Shown in pieces: positions 35,520 through 45,640 of a stretch of DNA of 64,000 nt. The stretch's first letter is position 1; each line of letters starts with the position of its first letter. Position numbers and translations under genes: made by a program. The DNA comes from UBA7374 sp049890275 (GTDB lineage Bacteria > Verrucomicrobiota > Verrucomicrobiia > Opitutales > Coraliomargaritaceae): positions 62,001 to 126,000 of the forward strand of contig JBMHBT010000008.1 of NCBI GenBank assembly GCA_049890275.1. Reading direction: 5' to 3'. Below the pieces are notes generated by a model. The model did no database searches. It had not been told where the DNA came from and saw only the letters and a list, made by a program, of their open reading frames with translations.

Positions 35520-36851
35520 CTACGACCATAACCCTTCACCGTAACTCCAGCTATCGCGAACCGGTTGTTTGATAATCGGATCCAGTTCCGGGTGACCGGG
35601 GACCTCCATCTCGGACGCATTCCACGATATCGTATGACCGGCTCGCTGTGCGACGACACCGAGCAAGATGATTTCTGTCAGTTTTGTCGAAATTTCAAAA
35701 TTAGAACAAGGTACATGCCCATCCGTAATACCAAGCGCCCAATCATCCTGAATCGAACCCTTGATTCGTGGAATCGTCTTTTCCGGTAAGGTCTTTCGAA
35801 ACTCATGCCACTGATCGTCCGGCATGAGCAACTTCACATTATTTGGACGCATATCGTAATGATAGAACGTCTGTTTGGATCCATACATAATCAGACCACC
35901 TTCACTCTCCGGGCCCGGCTTCGGTGCGGGGAGAGAATCAACCGGTGCCTGCGAAAGTCCTTCATACCACTTTATCTTAACAGCTGGCTTTTCACCCCGG
36001 GCAGGAAAATGAAACGTTGTTAGCGAGTTTGGTTTTTCACTATTTCCGTGAAAATCTACATCGATCTTATTCGGAAGACCCAAGCCCATGGCCCAAATCG
36101 GAGTGTCTAAAGTATGGCAGCCAATATCACCGAGTGCACCCGAGCCAAAATCGAAATGCCAACGCCAGTGACCGGGTGCGTAATATTTTGAATAATGATG
36201 AAAAGGAACCGGCCCCAACCAAAGATTCCAATCCAGTGTATCCGGAATTTCTTCTACCGCAGTTTGGTTGATGTGCAACTTATGATAAATGGCCGATGAG
36301 GGACGATTGGTCCAAGCGACAACTTCAGTCACGTCTCCCAGAACATCGGCTTCGTACCATTCTTTCGCTAGCCGAATTCCCTCGGTCACGTGCCCTTGGT
36401 TACCCATTTGAGTGACCACACCGTAATGACGCGCTGCTTTCAGGAGCGTACGGCTCTGCCAAATATCGTGCGAAGCAGGTTTCTGAACAAAAACATGAAT
36501 ACCTCGCTCCATTGCCGCCATAGCCGCAGGGAAATGGGTATGATCCGGGGTCGTTATGACAACACCGTCAATATGCTTGTACATCTTATCCAGCAGTACC
36601 CGGAAATCCTTGAATTTTGGGACGCCTTCAAAAGTGGCCAGTTCCTCGGCTGCATGTGCTTGATCCACATCACAAACAGCAACCACATTATGTTTTCGAG
36701 CCCAAGGATTTGTCCACTTAGCCACTCCACCCACACCAATTAGCGCAAGATTAAGCTTTGGTACGATAGAAGCTGAAGAACTACCAATCGCAAATGGGCG
36801 GAGAGCAGTCACTCCCCCAGCAATAAGGAAATCTCTTCGGGAAAATTTCAT
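35520..36851 (-). CDS. Tat-exported Gfo/Idh/MocA-family oxidoreductase
   Basis: A 443-residue protein with a twin-arginine signal (FSRRDFLIAGG, residues 3-13). A Rossmann domain starts at LNLALIGVGGVAKW, and the GFO/IDH catalytic region VFVQKPASHDIWQSR corresponds to the EKP lysine motif (here QKP). NQGHVTEGIRLAKEW is typical of the exported subgroup of Planctomycetota and Verrucomicrobiota. These enzymes carry tightly bound NAD(P) and convert sugars, glycosides or sugar alcohols outside the cytoplasm. Its start overlaps the upstream sulfatase stop by ATGA, which ties the two functions together. It is similar in architecture to the gene at 51182. Confidence 0.9.
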   Translation of the reverse strand: MKFSRRDFLIAGGVTALRPFAIGSSSASIVPKLNLALIGVGGVAKWTNPWARKHNVVAVCDVDQAHAAEELATFEGVPKFKDFRVLLDKMYKHIDGVVITTPDHTHFPAAMAAMERGIHVFVQKPASHDIWQSRTLLKAARHYGVVTQMGNQGHVTEGIRLAKEWYEADVLGDVTEVVAWTNRPSSAIYHKLHINQTAVEEIPDTLDWNLWLGPVPFHHYSKYYAPGHWRWHFDFGSGALGDIGCHTLDTPIWAMGLGLPNKIDVDFHGNSEKPNSLTTFHFPARGEKPAVKIKWYEGLSQAPVDSLPAPKPGPESEGGLIMYGSKQTFYHYDMRPNNVKLLMPDDQWHEFRKTLPEKTIPRIKGSIQDDWALGITDGHVPCSNFEISTKLTEIILLGVVAQRAGHTISWNASEMEVPGHPELDPIIKQPVRDSWSYGEGLWS

Positions 36852-38482
36852 TCAACAGTCTTCAGATCAGCAAACGTACCCGGCACATCCGCTAGGAGCG
36901 TGCGTAAGCTCTTTTGCATTTGTTGCAACTTTACTTGGTATTCAGGATTATTTGCCAGATTAATTGTTTCGCGCGGATCTCGATTCAAATCAAACAGTTG
37001 ATCGGGATCAAAATAATGATCTAAAAACGGCGGATTTTCCATCAACTGGAAACGCTCCATCGCATGCCCGCCTGCCCCCATACCCATGTGCATGTATCTT
37101 GGATTTTCTTCCACACCCCAGATTTTCTGAGTCCAGGGGAACTTTCTGTGAATCTCTGCCAACACCTGTCGATGTTCCTCCATTATTTCCTCCTTCGGTC
37201 GATTGGTATAACTCTCCGGCACACGAAAAGCGAGGTACTTGAAACCATCATCACTAACGACTGCACGAGTAAGACCGATTTCTAAATACATACTGTCGCG
37301 CCATTCAGTAACTTCATCCCGGCAAAGCGGCATCAGACTGGCACCATCCAATAACATTTCCTCCGGAGGAGTGACTCCACAAAAGTCAAAAATAGTTGGT
37401 GCAATATCAATATTGCCAACTAGCTCACTGCGCTCACCGGGCAACACTACACCTGGCAGGTGTACCATCATAGGTACGTGCGCCCCACCTTGATAACAGG
37501 AGCCTTTTCCGCGGTCATCCGTGCTGTTATCATTAAAAAAGATGATCAGAGTATTTTCATCCAGACCCAAGTCTTTTAGTTTGTCCTGCACCGCACCCAC
37601 TACGTCGTCCAGCCAAGTTGCCGCAAGTAACTTACCCAGACGCCCTTCCGGAACACCCGCCTCACGCGCTCGACGCACTACGTCTTCCCGAGGTGGTAAG
37701 ATACCTTCAATCGCCTCATCCTGCATTCCCAATGGCGTTAACCGCGGGTCCTTATTCAATAAATCCTCGGTGCAGTTTGGAACATGTAGGAGCGTAGTTG
37801 CATAATACAAAACAAAGGGCTCCTCCTTATACTTATCGATAAACTCTAGCGCGTGCTTAGTCTGCCACTCAGGTGCATGCACATTACAGCCGGTTTTCAC
37901 CAAATTCGGATCATCGTTTGGATTCCCGTGATAGGCAGCCCCGACATAATCGAAACCAAACTCGGCGATATCTCTACAGGAGAATTTTTGATTGTACTCG
38001 AGGACTTCTTTAACCGCCGGATCGCTCGGATCCGTGCCGGGTACACTTTTTCGACGTCCATGCTTACCACTTGAACCGACATGCCACTTACCAACCATGC
38101 CGGTTTTATATCCATTGGCCTGCATGACGCGTGGAAAGTTCCACTGATCATCCGACATCCCCATATTCCAAAGCACCTTGGTCACTCCTTCTTCACTCGT
38201 ACTCTCCTTAAAATTATTCGTCGGGCAACGGCTGGCATATTGCCCCGTCAATGCGGAGTAACGGCTTGGCGAGCAAACACTACTGGTAGCATACGCATTC
38301 GAAAAATAAACACCTTCTCGAGCCAGTTTATCTATATTAGGCGTATGCGCCTTACCCCGGATAAACCCAAATGAATCCATCGGCTGATCATCCGTATAAA
38401 TAACCACCACGTTTGGTTTACGTGCTTCAAGTACGATACTGAAAGTGATCAGTGCAAGTAATTGTACAATCGTTTGTTTCAT
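36848..38482 (-). CDS. Secreted S1-family sulfatase of the polysaccharide locus
   Basis: A 544-residue formylglycine sulfatase. The signal peptide is about residues 1-20. Metal-binding aspartates lie in VVVIYTDDQPMDSFG, and C70 in the CSPSR motif is the formylglycine site. MVGKWHVG and FFNDNSTDDRG supply further active-site residues. It lies six bases downstream of the GH86 gene and overlaps the Gfo/Idh gene by four bases, so all three are probably translated from one message. It is expected to remove sulfate from galactan oligosaccharides in the periplasm; the exact position specificity cannot be read here. Confidence 0.92.
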   Translation of the reverse strand: MKQTIVQLLALITFSIVLEARKPNVVVIYTDDQPMDSFGFIRGKAHTPNIDKLAREGVYFSNAYATSSVCSPSRYSALTGQYASRCPTNNFKESTSEEGVTKVLWNMGMSDDQWNFPRVMQANGYKTGMVGKWHVGSSGKHGRRKSVPGTDPSDPAVKEVLEYNQKFSCRDIAEFGFDYVGAAYHGNPNDDPNLVKTGCNVHAPEWQTKHALEFIDKYKEEPFVLYYATTLLHVPNCTEDLLNKDPRLTPLGMQDEAIEGILPPREDVVRRAREAGVPEGRLGKLLAATWLDDVVGAVQDKLKDLGLDENTLIIFFNDNSTDDRGKGSCYQGGAHVPMMVHLPGVVLPGERSELVGNIDIAPTIFDFCGVTPPEEMLLDGASLMPLCRDEVTEWRDSMYLEIGLTRAVVSDDGFKYLAFRVPESYTNRPKEEIMEEHRQVLAEIHRKFPWTQKIWGVEENPRYMHMGMGAGGHAMERFQLMENPPFLDHYFDPDQLFDLNRDPRETINLANNPEYQVKLQQMQKSLRTLLADVPGTFADLKTVE

Positions 38483-38488
38483 TTTCTC

Positions 38489-40516
38489 TTAGTTATTTAT
38501 TTCTGCAAGACTCGTGACAACTTCGCTATCGGCAGCCGATCGAATTCCCAGGCGAATAACTGCGGAGCCAACCGCACCACGCTGCCCATTGGGAAAGAGT
38601 ACAGTTAGCTCGTTTCTTGACTGCAAAAGGTCCGTACGGATACGAATGGCTTTCAAAGTTGCAAAGTCGCTTCCTCTTTTTTCCGTATCATCAAAGTATC
38701 GATCCGCAGCATCTTCAGATGGGACGACTAATTCCTCACCGTTGAAGAAAATCCGAACGCCCTCGCACTGATTCTCTTCCTGAGCCAAAGCAACACGGAG
38801 GATAGCATATTCTAAATCCTCATCTACGGGCAGATTACTGATGTGAAGAGTAATGGGCTCACCACCTCTTCCCTTTTCACACAAGCAGTCTCCATAAAAG
38901 GGAAGCTCATTGACTGCAGACACTTCCTCAATCGCAAGATCCTGTTCAGCCGTAATCACTACAGCCTCACGCCCATCCAGAATCAATTCTTCGGCAACAT
39001 CCAATGTGCCCTCTTTGAAGAACGGAGTAAAATCCTGATTCCGGCCAAAACGACGAATGCGAACCGCATCGCCATTGATTCCTTTAAGACGGATCGTCTC
39101 CGGTCGAGAACTCAAGTTATTCATCACTACATAAACTTTGTTACCATCGACAAAGGCTTGCGTCTGTACATCCGGGTCAGAACAAAAAAACTGGACGCGT
39201 CGCCCCTTTACTCCCTGAAAAAACTTATAATAATTGACCATTCCAGAAGGCACCCAATCCGTCTTATCCGCATAATTATTAGGCACGTAGAGAACCGCAT
39301 AGTATTTAGGATCCCAGTCATAAGCATGGAGTAATACAAACGGAACGGCCTTCTTTAGAACATGCGGATGATCCAAAAAGGTCATCGTATTAGCAATCAT
39401 ACTGCTGACATGTACAAAATCGATGATGGAGCGCTTCTTCATTTCCCATTCAAAATCACTGCCCGAAAATCCACTCCTCGGAAAGTGCTTTTCCGCAAGA
39501 TAACCTGCCGCCTTTTCACCACGATAAGCACCAGGCGGTGTATCCCAAGGACTCCCGCCATGCTCACTCACGACAATTGGTTTCTCCTCACCAAAATGGT
39601 TCGAGGCGGAAGCAGCGACCATGTCAAAAGTACCCTCCAAAGGTAGGCCACTCTGAACTCTACCCACAATCGTATCACTCTCTAATCGATAATAATCATA
39701 AGTATGAAACGAGTAAAAATCCAACTTGCCGTCGGTATTGAGCATAAACTTTTCAAATGAATCCCAAACCCGATATTCATCCTGAAAGAAATAAGATACA
39801 GAACTGCAATAACCACCGACCTTTACATCCGGGCTTAGCTTCTGCACCTCTTCTTTAGTCCGCAGATGCCACTGCGCAATATGGTCACCTTTGTGATAAG
39901 CCCAGTGTGGTTCATTCAATGGTTCGTAGTAGGCCGGACGTGTAAAGTCATTGTAAGCATACTTCATGACTGCCGCAGACAACTCAGCTGCAGCATCAAT
40001 ATTTTCCGGCAAATACTCCGCATGTGGCCCTTTCTCCGCTTCCGGAGTCGTGTACTTACCCATGAATCCGGGAAACACATTGTGATCACCATGAGCCGCA
40101 ACATTCAAATTCGGACCAAAATCTTCATACATCCGCGATGGCAAAATCTGACTTCTGCCCGCATATTTCTTCTTTAGATATTCTATATCAGCATAGCCCG
40201 GTCGCTTCGTATCTTCAATAACCGCCTTCTCCCAAAGAACTGCAGCTTTAACAGGCCCTAACTGACGGCCGAAAGAAATTCCTAAATCGTTGACCAAATA
40301 GTCGTAGGTATCGTTATCCAATATGCGTTGATCAAAACCTCTACCATCATCTGCAATTGAGAAATAACGCTTTCGCTCCAGCTCTGTAAAACCTTTTACA
40401 GAGCGGGTTATCTCCGGATAAACCGTAAGCGTAGCATGATCTGCGAAGCCAGTGGTCACGATAGTTATAAACAGTGAGGTCGAAAATAATGTTAGTCTTC
40501 GATTCATCCGAATCAT
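38489..40516 (-). CDS. GH86-type beta-agarase/porphyranase (copy 2)
   Basis: A 675-residue exported enzyme with signal peptide about 1-25. The fold markers are those of GH86: ISFGRQLGPV, the acid/base segment YYEPLNEPHWAYH with E202, DFYSFHTYDYYR, and the nucleophile candidate E318 in IVVSEHGG. C-terminal beta-sandwich modules contain MNNLSSRPETIRL and VALAQEENQ. It differs strongly from the 31890 copy, so the two probably cleave different linkages or substitution patterns (agar versus porphyran). It sits between the DUF1552 gene and the sulfatase on the minus strand. Confidence 0.82.
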   Translation of the reverse strand: MIRMNRRLTLFSTSLFITIVTTGFADHATLTVYPEITRSVKGFTELERKRYFSIADDGRGFDQRILDNDTYDYLVNDLGISFGRQLGPVKAAVLWEKAVIEDTKRPGYADIEYLKKKYAGRSQILPSRMYEDFGPNLNVAAHGDHNVFPGFMGKYTTPEAEKGPHAEYLPENIDAAAELSAAVMKYAYNDFTRPAYYEPLNEPHWAYHKGDHIAQWHLRTKEEVQKLSPDVKVGGYCSSVSYFFQDEYRVWDSFEKFMLNTDGKLDFYSFHTYDYYRLESDTIVGRVQSGLPLEGTFDMVAASASNHFGEEKPIVVSEHGGSPWDTPPGAYRGEKAAGYLAEKHFPRSGFSGSDFEWEMKKRSIIDFVHVSSMIANTMTFLDHPHVLKKAVPFVLLHAYDWDPKYYAVLYVPNNYADKTDWVPSGMVNYYKFFQGVKGRRVQFFCSDPDVQTQAFVDGNKVYVVMNNLSSRPETIRLKGINGDAVRIRRFGRNQDFTPFFKEGTLDVAEELILDGREAVVITAEQDLAIEEVSAVNELPFYGDCLCEKGRGGEPITLHISNLPVDEDLEYAILRVALAQEENQCEGVRIFFNGEELVVPSEDAADRYFDDTEKRGSDFATLKAIRIRTDLLQSRNELTVLFPNGQRGAVGSAVIRLGIRSAADSEVVTSLAEINN

Positions 40517-40599
40517 TTTCTACGAGTACCGAAACAATTCCCTCAGAGTAAAAAAGTAATGAATCTCCTGTTAGTTATAAAGCACTCGGGAAAATGTGC

Positions 40600-41958
40600 T
40601 TAGACTATAACTGAAGGAAGCTTTCCGGTGCTGTCGGAGAAACGATCCATCGGGATACCCACAGCATTGAGCATACTCAAGAGAAGATTCGACATGAGGA
40701 CATGGTCTTGGTCAAAAACCGTGTAACTGCCGTGCTTCACACCAAGATTTTTACCACCAGCCAGTACTAAAGGGTAATTGGTCGCGTTATGCGTAGAACT
40801 GCAGGCACTACCATAGAGTACTAAGGTATTATCGAGGACCGGTCCATATTCATCACGGGTGTTCTTCATTTGTTCGATGAAGTATGCCAATTGCTTGGTC
40901 AGCCAGTGGTCATACCGCCCCCAATCTTTCCAATGGTCAGCAGATTTGTCATGAGTAATGTTGTGATGCCCCTTATTGATACCCAAGGCGAGTGTTGGAA
41001 AACTGTCCCCAAAACCCATACCGTCTTCTCGCGCCATCATGTAGGTCATCACGCGCGTCGCATCCACTTGGAAGCCAAGCACTATCAAATCCAAAATAGA
41101 ACGAATATAAGCTTCCGCATCCGCTCTTGGATCCGCATCGAAATTAATATGACTGGCATCGAAATGCTTCATCGGTACATCCAGCCACTTTTCACTGCGG
41201 ACAACTTGCTCCTCTACCCTATTGAGCGAGGTCATGTACTCATCCATTTTCTGTTTATCATTGTAGCCGAGACGCATCATTAGGCTCTTGCTGTCATCCA
41301 AGACTAAATCGACGATCTTCTTACCTCGGTGCAACTGCTTCCGACGCTCTTTTGTAGTGGATCCGCCTGAAGGAGAAAAATAGCGCTCAAAGATTTCACG
41401 CTGACGATGCTCAGAGGGTATCGGCTTGCCGGATGCATCGAATGAAAGCGTTGATACACGAGACTTGTAGCCCACACCACCATCTGTTGACAGAGTTAAT
41501 GAAGGGTAGCGGGTAAACTGGCTCAGGTGGTGTGCCGCAACCTGATCCGCCGAAATCGAGTTCTGATAAGTACCTCCCGTCACATCTCCACCCGTCAGCC
41601 AGGTATCCCCAGCAATATGCCCAAGCACATAACGACTACGCGGATGGCTCAGTCCTCCCAATATTGAAATATCATTCCGATACTTTTCCAGAGGAGCCAA
41701 GGTCTGCGTGAGCTGATACTCCTCCCCTTCCCCCTTGGGAAACCAGTTCCACATGTCATGATAAGGACTGTCTGCAGGAGGAAGACCGACACCATTCGGA
41801 ATGTATAGGTAACAAAGCCTTTTTGGAATAGTACCATCGACTAAAGTAGAATTCGAAGCGACTGCTTTAGCCATACACTCCAGGTAAGGAAGGGCGCATG
41901 CCACACCAAGCCCTTTCAAAAAGCTACGTCGATCCAACTGCCATGGCTTACTTCTCAT
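40600..41958 (-). CDS. DUF1552 family protein with Tat signal
   Basis: A 452-residue protein. A twin-arginine signal (LDRRSFLKGLG) is followed by the DUF1552 fold; recognisable segments are LCYLYIPNGVGLP, ISILGGLSHP and VLYGSACSSTHNATNYPLVL. DUF1552 proteins are regularly encoded next to DUF1592-type cytochromes in Planctomycetota, Verrucomicrobiota and Myxococcota; their reaction is unknown. The start overlaps the DUF1592 gene stop by four bases, the standard arrangement. Its presence inside an agarase locus is noteworthy. Confidence 0.9.
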   Translation of the reverse strand: MRSKPWQLDRRSFLKGLGVACALPYLECMAKAVASNSTLVDGTIPKRLCYLYIPNGVGLPPADSPYHDMWNWFPKGEGEEYQLTQTLAPLEKYRNDISILGGLSHPRSRYVLGHIAGDTWLTGGDVTGGTYQNSISADQVAAHHLSQFTRYPSLTLSTDGGVGYKSRVSTLSFDASGKPIPSEHRQREIFERYFSPSGGSTTKERRKQLHRGKKIVDLVLDDSKSLMMRLGYNDKQKMDEYMTSLNRVEEQVVRSEKWLDVPMKHFDASHINFDADPRADAEAYIRSILDLIVLGFQVDATRVMTYMMAREDGMGFGDSFPTLALGINKGHHNITHDKSADHWKDWGRYDHWLTKQLAYFIEQMKNTRDEYGPVLDNTLVLYGSACSSTHNATNYPLVLAGGKNLGVKHGSYTVFDQDHVLMSNLLLSMLNAVGIPMDRFSDSTGKLPSVIV

Positions 41959-44900
41959 ATCCGTTCGTCTGTTGGAAAATCTTTAGTGAAAGAAGGACTC
42001 ATTACAATTTCTTTAATTACCGTTTGAAAGCTGTAGTTATCTTTGCAAACAGCATCCACAATCGCATCAATTTCTGCTTTGTCGGCAAAACTGATATTAC
42101 GACCCAGAGCGTAGGCAAAAAGATGCTCCACCAAGGAGCGCGTAAACTCCTTTGACTGACTCTCCTGGATGTACTTTTTAATGCCACGAATACCTATTAC
42201 CTCGGTGCCGTCTGGCAGCACACTCGTGGAGTCAATCGGTTTGCCCTTTGCTTCCGTATGGTATCGACCGACTGCATCATAGTTCTCAAAGACGATACCA
42301 TAGGGATCGATCTTCTTATGACAATCAACACAGGAAGCTTTGTTACGGTGCAGCTCCAGCTGTTCCTTAAGCGTCATTTTATCAAACCCGGGAGTATCTG
42401 GGTCGATCTCTGGAACATTCGGCGGGGCCGGCGGCGGTGGATCACCCAAGATCTTCTCCTTCAGCCAGACAGCACGCTTGATCGGATGTGCCTGTATACC
42501 ATCCGAATGCCCAGCCAAAAATGCGCCCTGAGACAGCAAGCCACCCCGGTTCCGGTTGGGTTCAACAGGAACCGCGCGGAATTCGTTTCCAGTAACTCCA
42601 GTTATACCATAAAACTCGGCTAGATTCTGATTCAGCATAGCAAAATCTGAATCGATAAAATTCATAATACTGAGATCTTCCCTTAATACATGATGGATAA
42701 ACTCGTAAGTCTCATTGGGTAGGTCTTCTTGGACAAACCGACTGTAGTCCCTGTACTTGTTAACATTTATCTTTGTCGTAGATAGGCGGTCGAGCCGCAG
42801 CCACTCATAGGCGAATGAGCGAATCATCTCAAAAACTCTTGAGTCATTGATCATACGACTGACTTGCTCAGGCAGTTCCTCCTTTAGCCGACCTGATGCA
42901 GCCAGCTGAATTAACTCATTATCCGGAGCGGAATTCCACAGGAAATAAGAAAGCTGCGATGCAAGATAATAGGCATCATCCTTTTCTTTGACTTCAGGCT
43001 CTTCGCTATCGACCAAATATAAAAAGTGAGGTGAGCAGAGAACTGCCACTAAGACTTCTTTCACACTCTCCTCATAACGGTCGTAATCCTCTTCGATACT
43101 CTCCCAAAAATTCACATAACGATCAATTTCTGAATCACTCAGCTCCCGGCGAAACGCTTTCTCTGCAAATCGCTCAATGATCTCACGAGTGTAAGCGACC
43201 TTGTCTGAAGTTTTTGCAGAGCGATGAAAAATACGGGTATGACTTTTGGGTGGCCACTGCTCAAAATAAGGCGTTTCGAGTTCTATTGAACGCACAAGTA
43301 AGGGTGGTCCACTATCACGTTTGTTTTTTACTAGGTGATTGTTCCAAAGCCCCAAGTGCATCATATTGGCAAAATGTCCGTTGGCATGCGGATTGAATAT
43401 CGGTAAGGGAAGGTCATCGAGGCAGCCTTTAAACTCGTAGGTTGCAAACTCATCTGTATGAGATCGAACCACCTTCGTGACATCAAAATTCTTATAGTCC
43501 ATCCCGTCGTCAGTACGGGCACCGGCAAATACGCGAATGGATGGGATGTCGTCTTTATACTTCTCACGGTTGCGTTCAGCAGACTTCTCTAAGTCCTTGC
43601 GTATTTGAGCGTCCAAGGGCAACGGATTCAGTATAATCTGCTTCAAACCGACAAAAAAGCCACCACCGACCAGAATCTTGTATTCCCCTTCTTTCAGATA
43701 AGCAAAAGCAGTGGGCGAATGAATAAAGCCGTCCTGAATTTGATCTTCATTTAGTTTCAAACGCTTTTGAATTTTATTCAATTTCCCAAACTTCATAAAG
43801 TATGAGGGCATCGAATCATTGCTCGCGTAAGGGTGGATGATATCCACTTGGTAAAAATCTTCTTTAGGAACCTTGACAACAATCTCAGCTGTCGACCAAC
43901 CAGTTAATGCATCGGGTTTTAAAAATTGGCCCTTTTCATCCAACTTCATGCGGTACAAATTTTCTGCGTCACGAGCGTCTAAGATTATGCTTTGATCTGT
44001 AATTGCAGCTGGTATTACATCGTGCCCTACAGAAGTCATCATTTCATTACCCACTAACTGATGACCCCGCTTGGCCTCGACTCGCATAATGAAGTCCCCC
44101 CCTCCACGAGGAAAATCGTCTTTAATCACCATCTTCATGTTGGGCGACGGACCTTGCCATGACTTTGGAGGCCTATTGAATTGCGGAATCGCTGAATAGA
44201 GAATCATTCCCTCGGGAGTGATGCCATACCGGTCTCCGGATGAACCGCGGAAACCAATTCCAATATTGTTCTTAACCTTCGTTAATCTGGATTCCTCATC
44301 TTCATTCGCACCGGTTTTGATGCTGCCATCCGCATTCAACAGATCGACCGTAAAGTGCTCGGGGCTCAACGCAGCCGATTGAAAACCTCCAAAATTGGCC
44401 GCCGGCTTCCCCAAACCCAATTTTTCACCAAAAGTAATCCTACAGCGCATCGGTTCCGGTTTATCCCCAAATACAATTGCCTTATCTAAAGCTTCACGGG
44501 CGATCTTTTGGTAATAATCAATATGCAAAGCAGATATCTGGAGTACCTCTCCATTGTTACTAAAACCCATTTTGGATTTTCCATCGTCCGGTAGAACGTT
44601 GCCAAAGTCATTTGGAAGATCCAGTAGATCTCTCAATGTATTCGTATATTGTGCCTTGGTCAGTCGGCGCATAACCCCCTTATTTTGTCCACGCTTCGCT
44701 TCGGCTGCAATGGCGAGTGAACGAGTCATCCATTCAACTAATTGGATGCGCTGAGCATCATCTGGTTGCGCTTTACCCGCTGGAGGCATCTCCCCCGCAT
44801 TAATTTGATCGAGTACCGTATGCCAACCTTCCGCATCCGGACCGCCGATCATATCCCAGTGTAGTTTATCCAGCCGTACGTTTCCTTTTTGTTTATCCAG

Positions 44901-45572
44901 CCCGTGGCATTCGTAACAATACTGATCCATTAGAGGCTGTATATGCTCTACATAATACTTTGCTTCATCCTTCTGTGTATCTGTAGCCAGCTCTACGATT
45001 TTAGCATTAGATAATTCTGACTCGCTTGGTTCTAAACCAAGCTGTGCCTTCCAGTCTGCAGGCATATACTTTGTCAGGTAGTCAGACCCATGAGTTAAAG
45101 AGCCACCATAATGACCCGCAAATAACAACAACACCAAGTTGATTAGCAGGCTAAGGCGGTAGATGAAGCTGGATAGTACACTGCGAGATAGATTCCGGCG
45201 AAGAACAAGCAACCAAATGCAGAGTATCGCAGTGCCCAAACCAAGCCACTTATGCAGTACAAGCAGTTCTTCGTTATAACCACCTTCAGAAGCCAATAGA
45301 ATGCCCGCAATCACAGCAGGGATTGCACTGAAGGCGGAAAACCATAACAGTATGGAACACGCTGTATTAAGATTCAATTGGGGACGTACCCAATGAATTA
45401 TCTCGAGTAAGCCTAATCCCAACAAAGCGCCAATCGGCACGTGCAAAAGTACGGGGTGGAAGCGCCCAAAAAAGAGAAGCAGACGGCTGCTTTCCGAGTA
45501 TCCATCAAACAAGGCAGCGAGACCCAAAAGCAACAGGGAGAATATACCAGCAATTGAAATCGTTAATTTCAT
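41955..45572 (-). CDS. Membrane-anchored DUF1587/1592/1588/1585 cytochrome-c-like protein
   Basis: A 1205-residue protein. The first about 165 residues form several membrane helices resembling DUF2231 (FFGRFHPVLLHVPIGALLGL). A PSCyt1-type heme motif CYECH follows at residues 219-223 (EHIQPLMDQ precedes it). Then come DUF1587 (MRRLTKAQYTNTLRDLLDLP), a PA14/CBM-like beta region, DUF1592 (FAEKAFRRELSDSE), DUF1588 (FRAVPVEPNRNRGGLLSQGA) and DUF1585 with a second heme-like motif CVDCH near the C-terminus. The protein is presumably a periplasm-facing redox enzyme or electron conduit, but no member has a proven reaction as far as I know. It is coupled to DUF1552 by ATGA. Confidence 0.9.
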   Translation of the reverse strand: MKLTISIAGIFSLLLLGLAALFDGYSESSRLLLFFGRFHPVLLHVPIGALLGLGLLEIIHWVRPQLNLNTACSILLWFSAFSAIPAVIAGILLASEGGYNEELLVLHKWLGLGTAILCIWLLVLRRNLSRSVLSSFIYRLSLLINLVLLLFAGHYGGSLTHGSDYLTKYMPADWKAQLGLEPSESELSNAKIVELATDTQKDEAKYYVEHIQPLMDQYCYECHGLDKQKGNVRLDKLHWDMIGGPDAEGWHTVLDQINAGEMPPAGKAQPDDAQRIQLVEWMTRSLAIAAEAKRGQNKGVMRRLTKAQYTNTLRDLLDLPNDFGNVLPDDGKSKMGFSNNGEVLQISALHIDYYQKIAREALDKAIVFGDKPEPMRCRITFGEKLGLGKPAANFGGFQSAALSPEHFTVDLLNADGSIKTGANEDEESRLTKVKNNIGIGFRGSSGDRYGITPEGMILYSAIPQFNRPPKSWQGPSPNMKMVIKDDFPRGGGDFIMRVEAKRGHQLVGNEMMTSVGHDVIPAAITDQSIILDARDAENLYRMKLDEKGQFLKPDALTGWSTAEIVVKVPKEDFYQVDIIHPYASNDSMPSYFMKFGKLNKIQKRLKLNEDQIQDGFIHSPTAFAYLKEGEYKILVGGGFFVGLKQIILNPLPLDAQIRKDLEKSAERNREKYKDDIPSIRVFAGARTDDGMDYKNFDVTKVVRSHTDEFATYEFKGCLDDLPLPIFNPHANGHFANMMHLGLWNNHLVKNKRDSGPPLLVRSIELETPYFEQWPPKSHTRIFHRSAKTSDKVAYTREIIERFAEKAFRRELSDSEIDRYVNFWESIEEDYDRYEESVKEVLVAVLCSPHFLYLVDSEEPEVKEKDDAYYLASQLSYFLWNSAPDNELIQLAASGRLKEELPEQVSRMINDSRVFEMIRSFAYEWLRLDRLSTTKINVNKYRDYSRFVQEDLPNETYEFIHHVLREDLSIMNFIDSDFAMLNQNLAEFYGITGVTGNEFRAVPVEPNRNRGGLLSQGAFLAGHSDGIQAHPIKRAVWLKEKILGDPPPPAPPNVPEIDPDTPGFDKMTLKEQLELHRNKASCVDCHKKIDPYGIVFENYDAVGRYHTEAKGKPIDSTSVLPDGTEVIGIRGIKKYIQESQSKEFTRSLVEHLFAYALGRNISFADKAEIDAIVDAVCKDNYSFQTVIKEIVMSPSFTKDFPTDERI

Positions 45573-45640
45573 TCTACGTATATTTTAATGCCGGTCTTGG
45601 AAAGAAGAAGAAAGAGAAGAATTATGCAGTCATGAGCCGT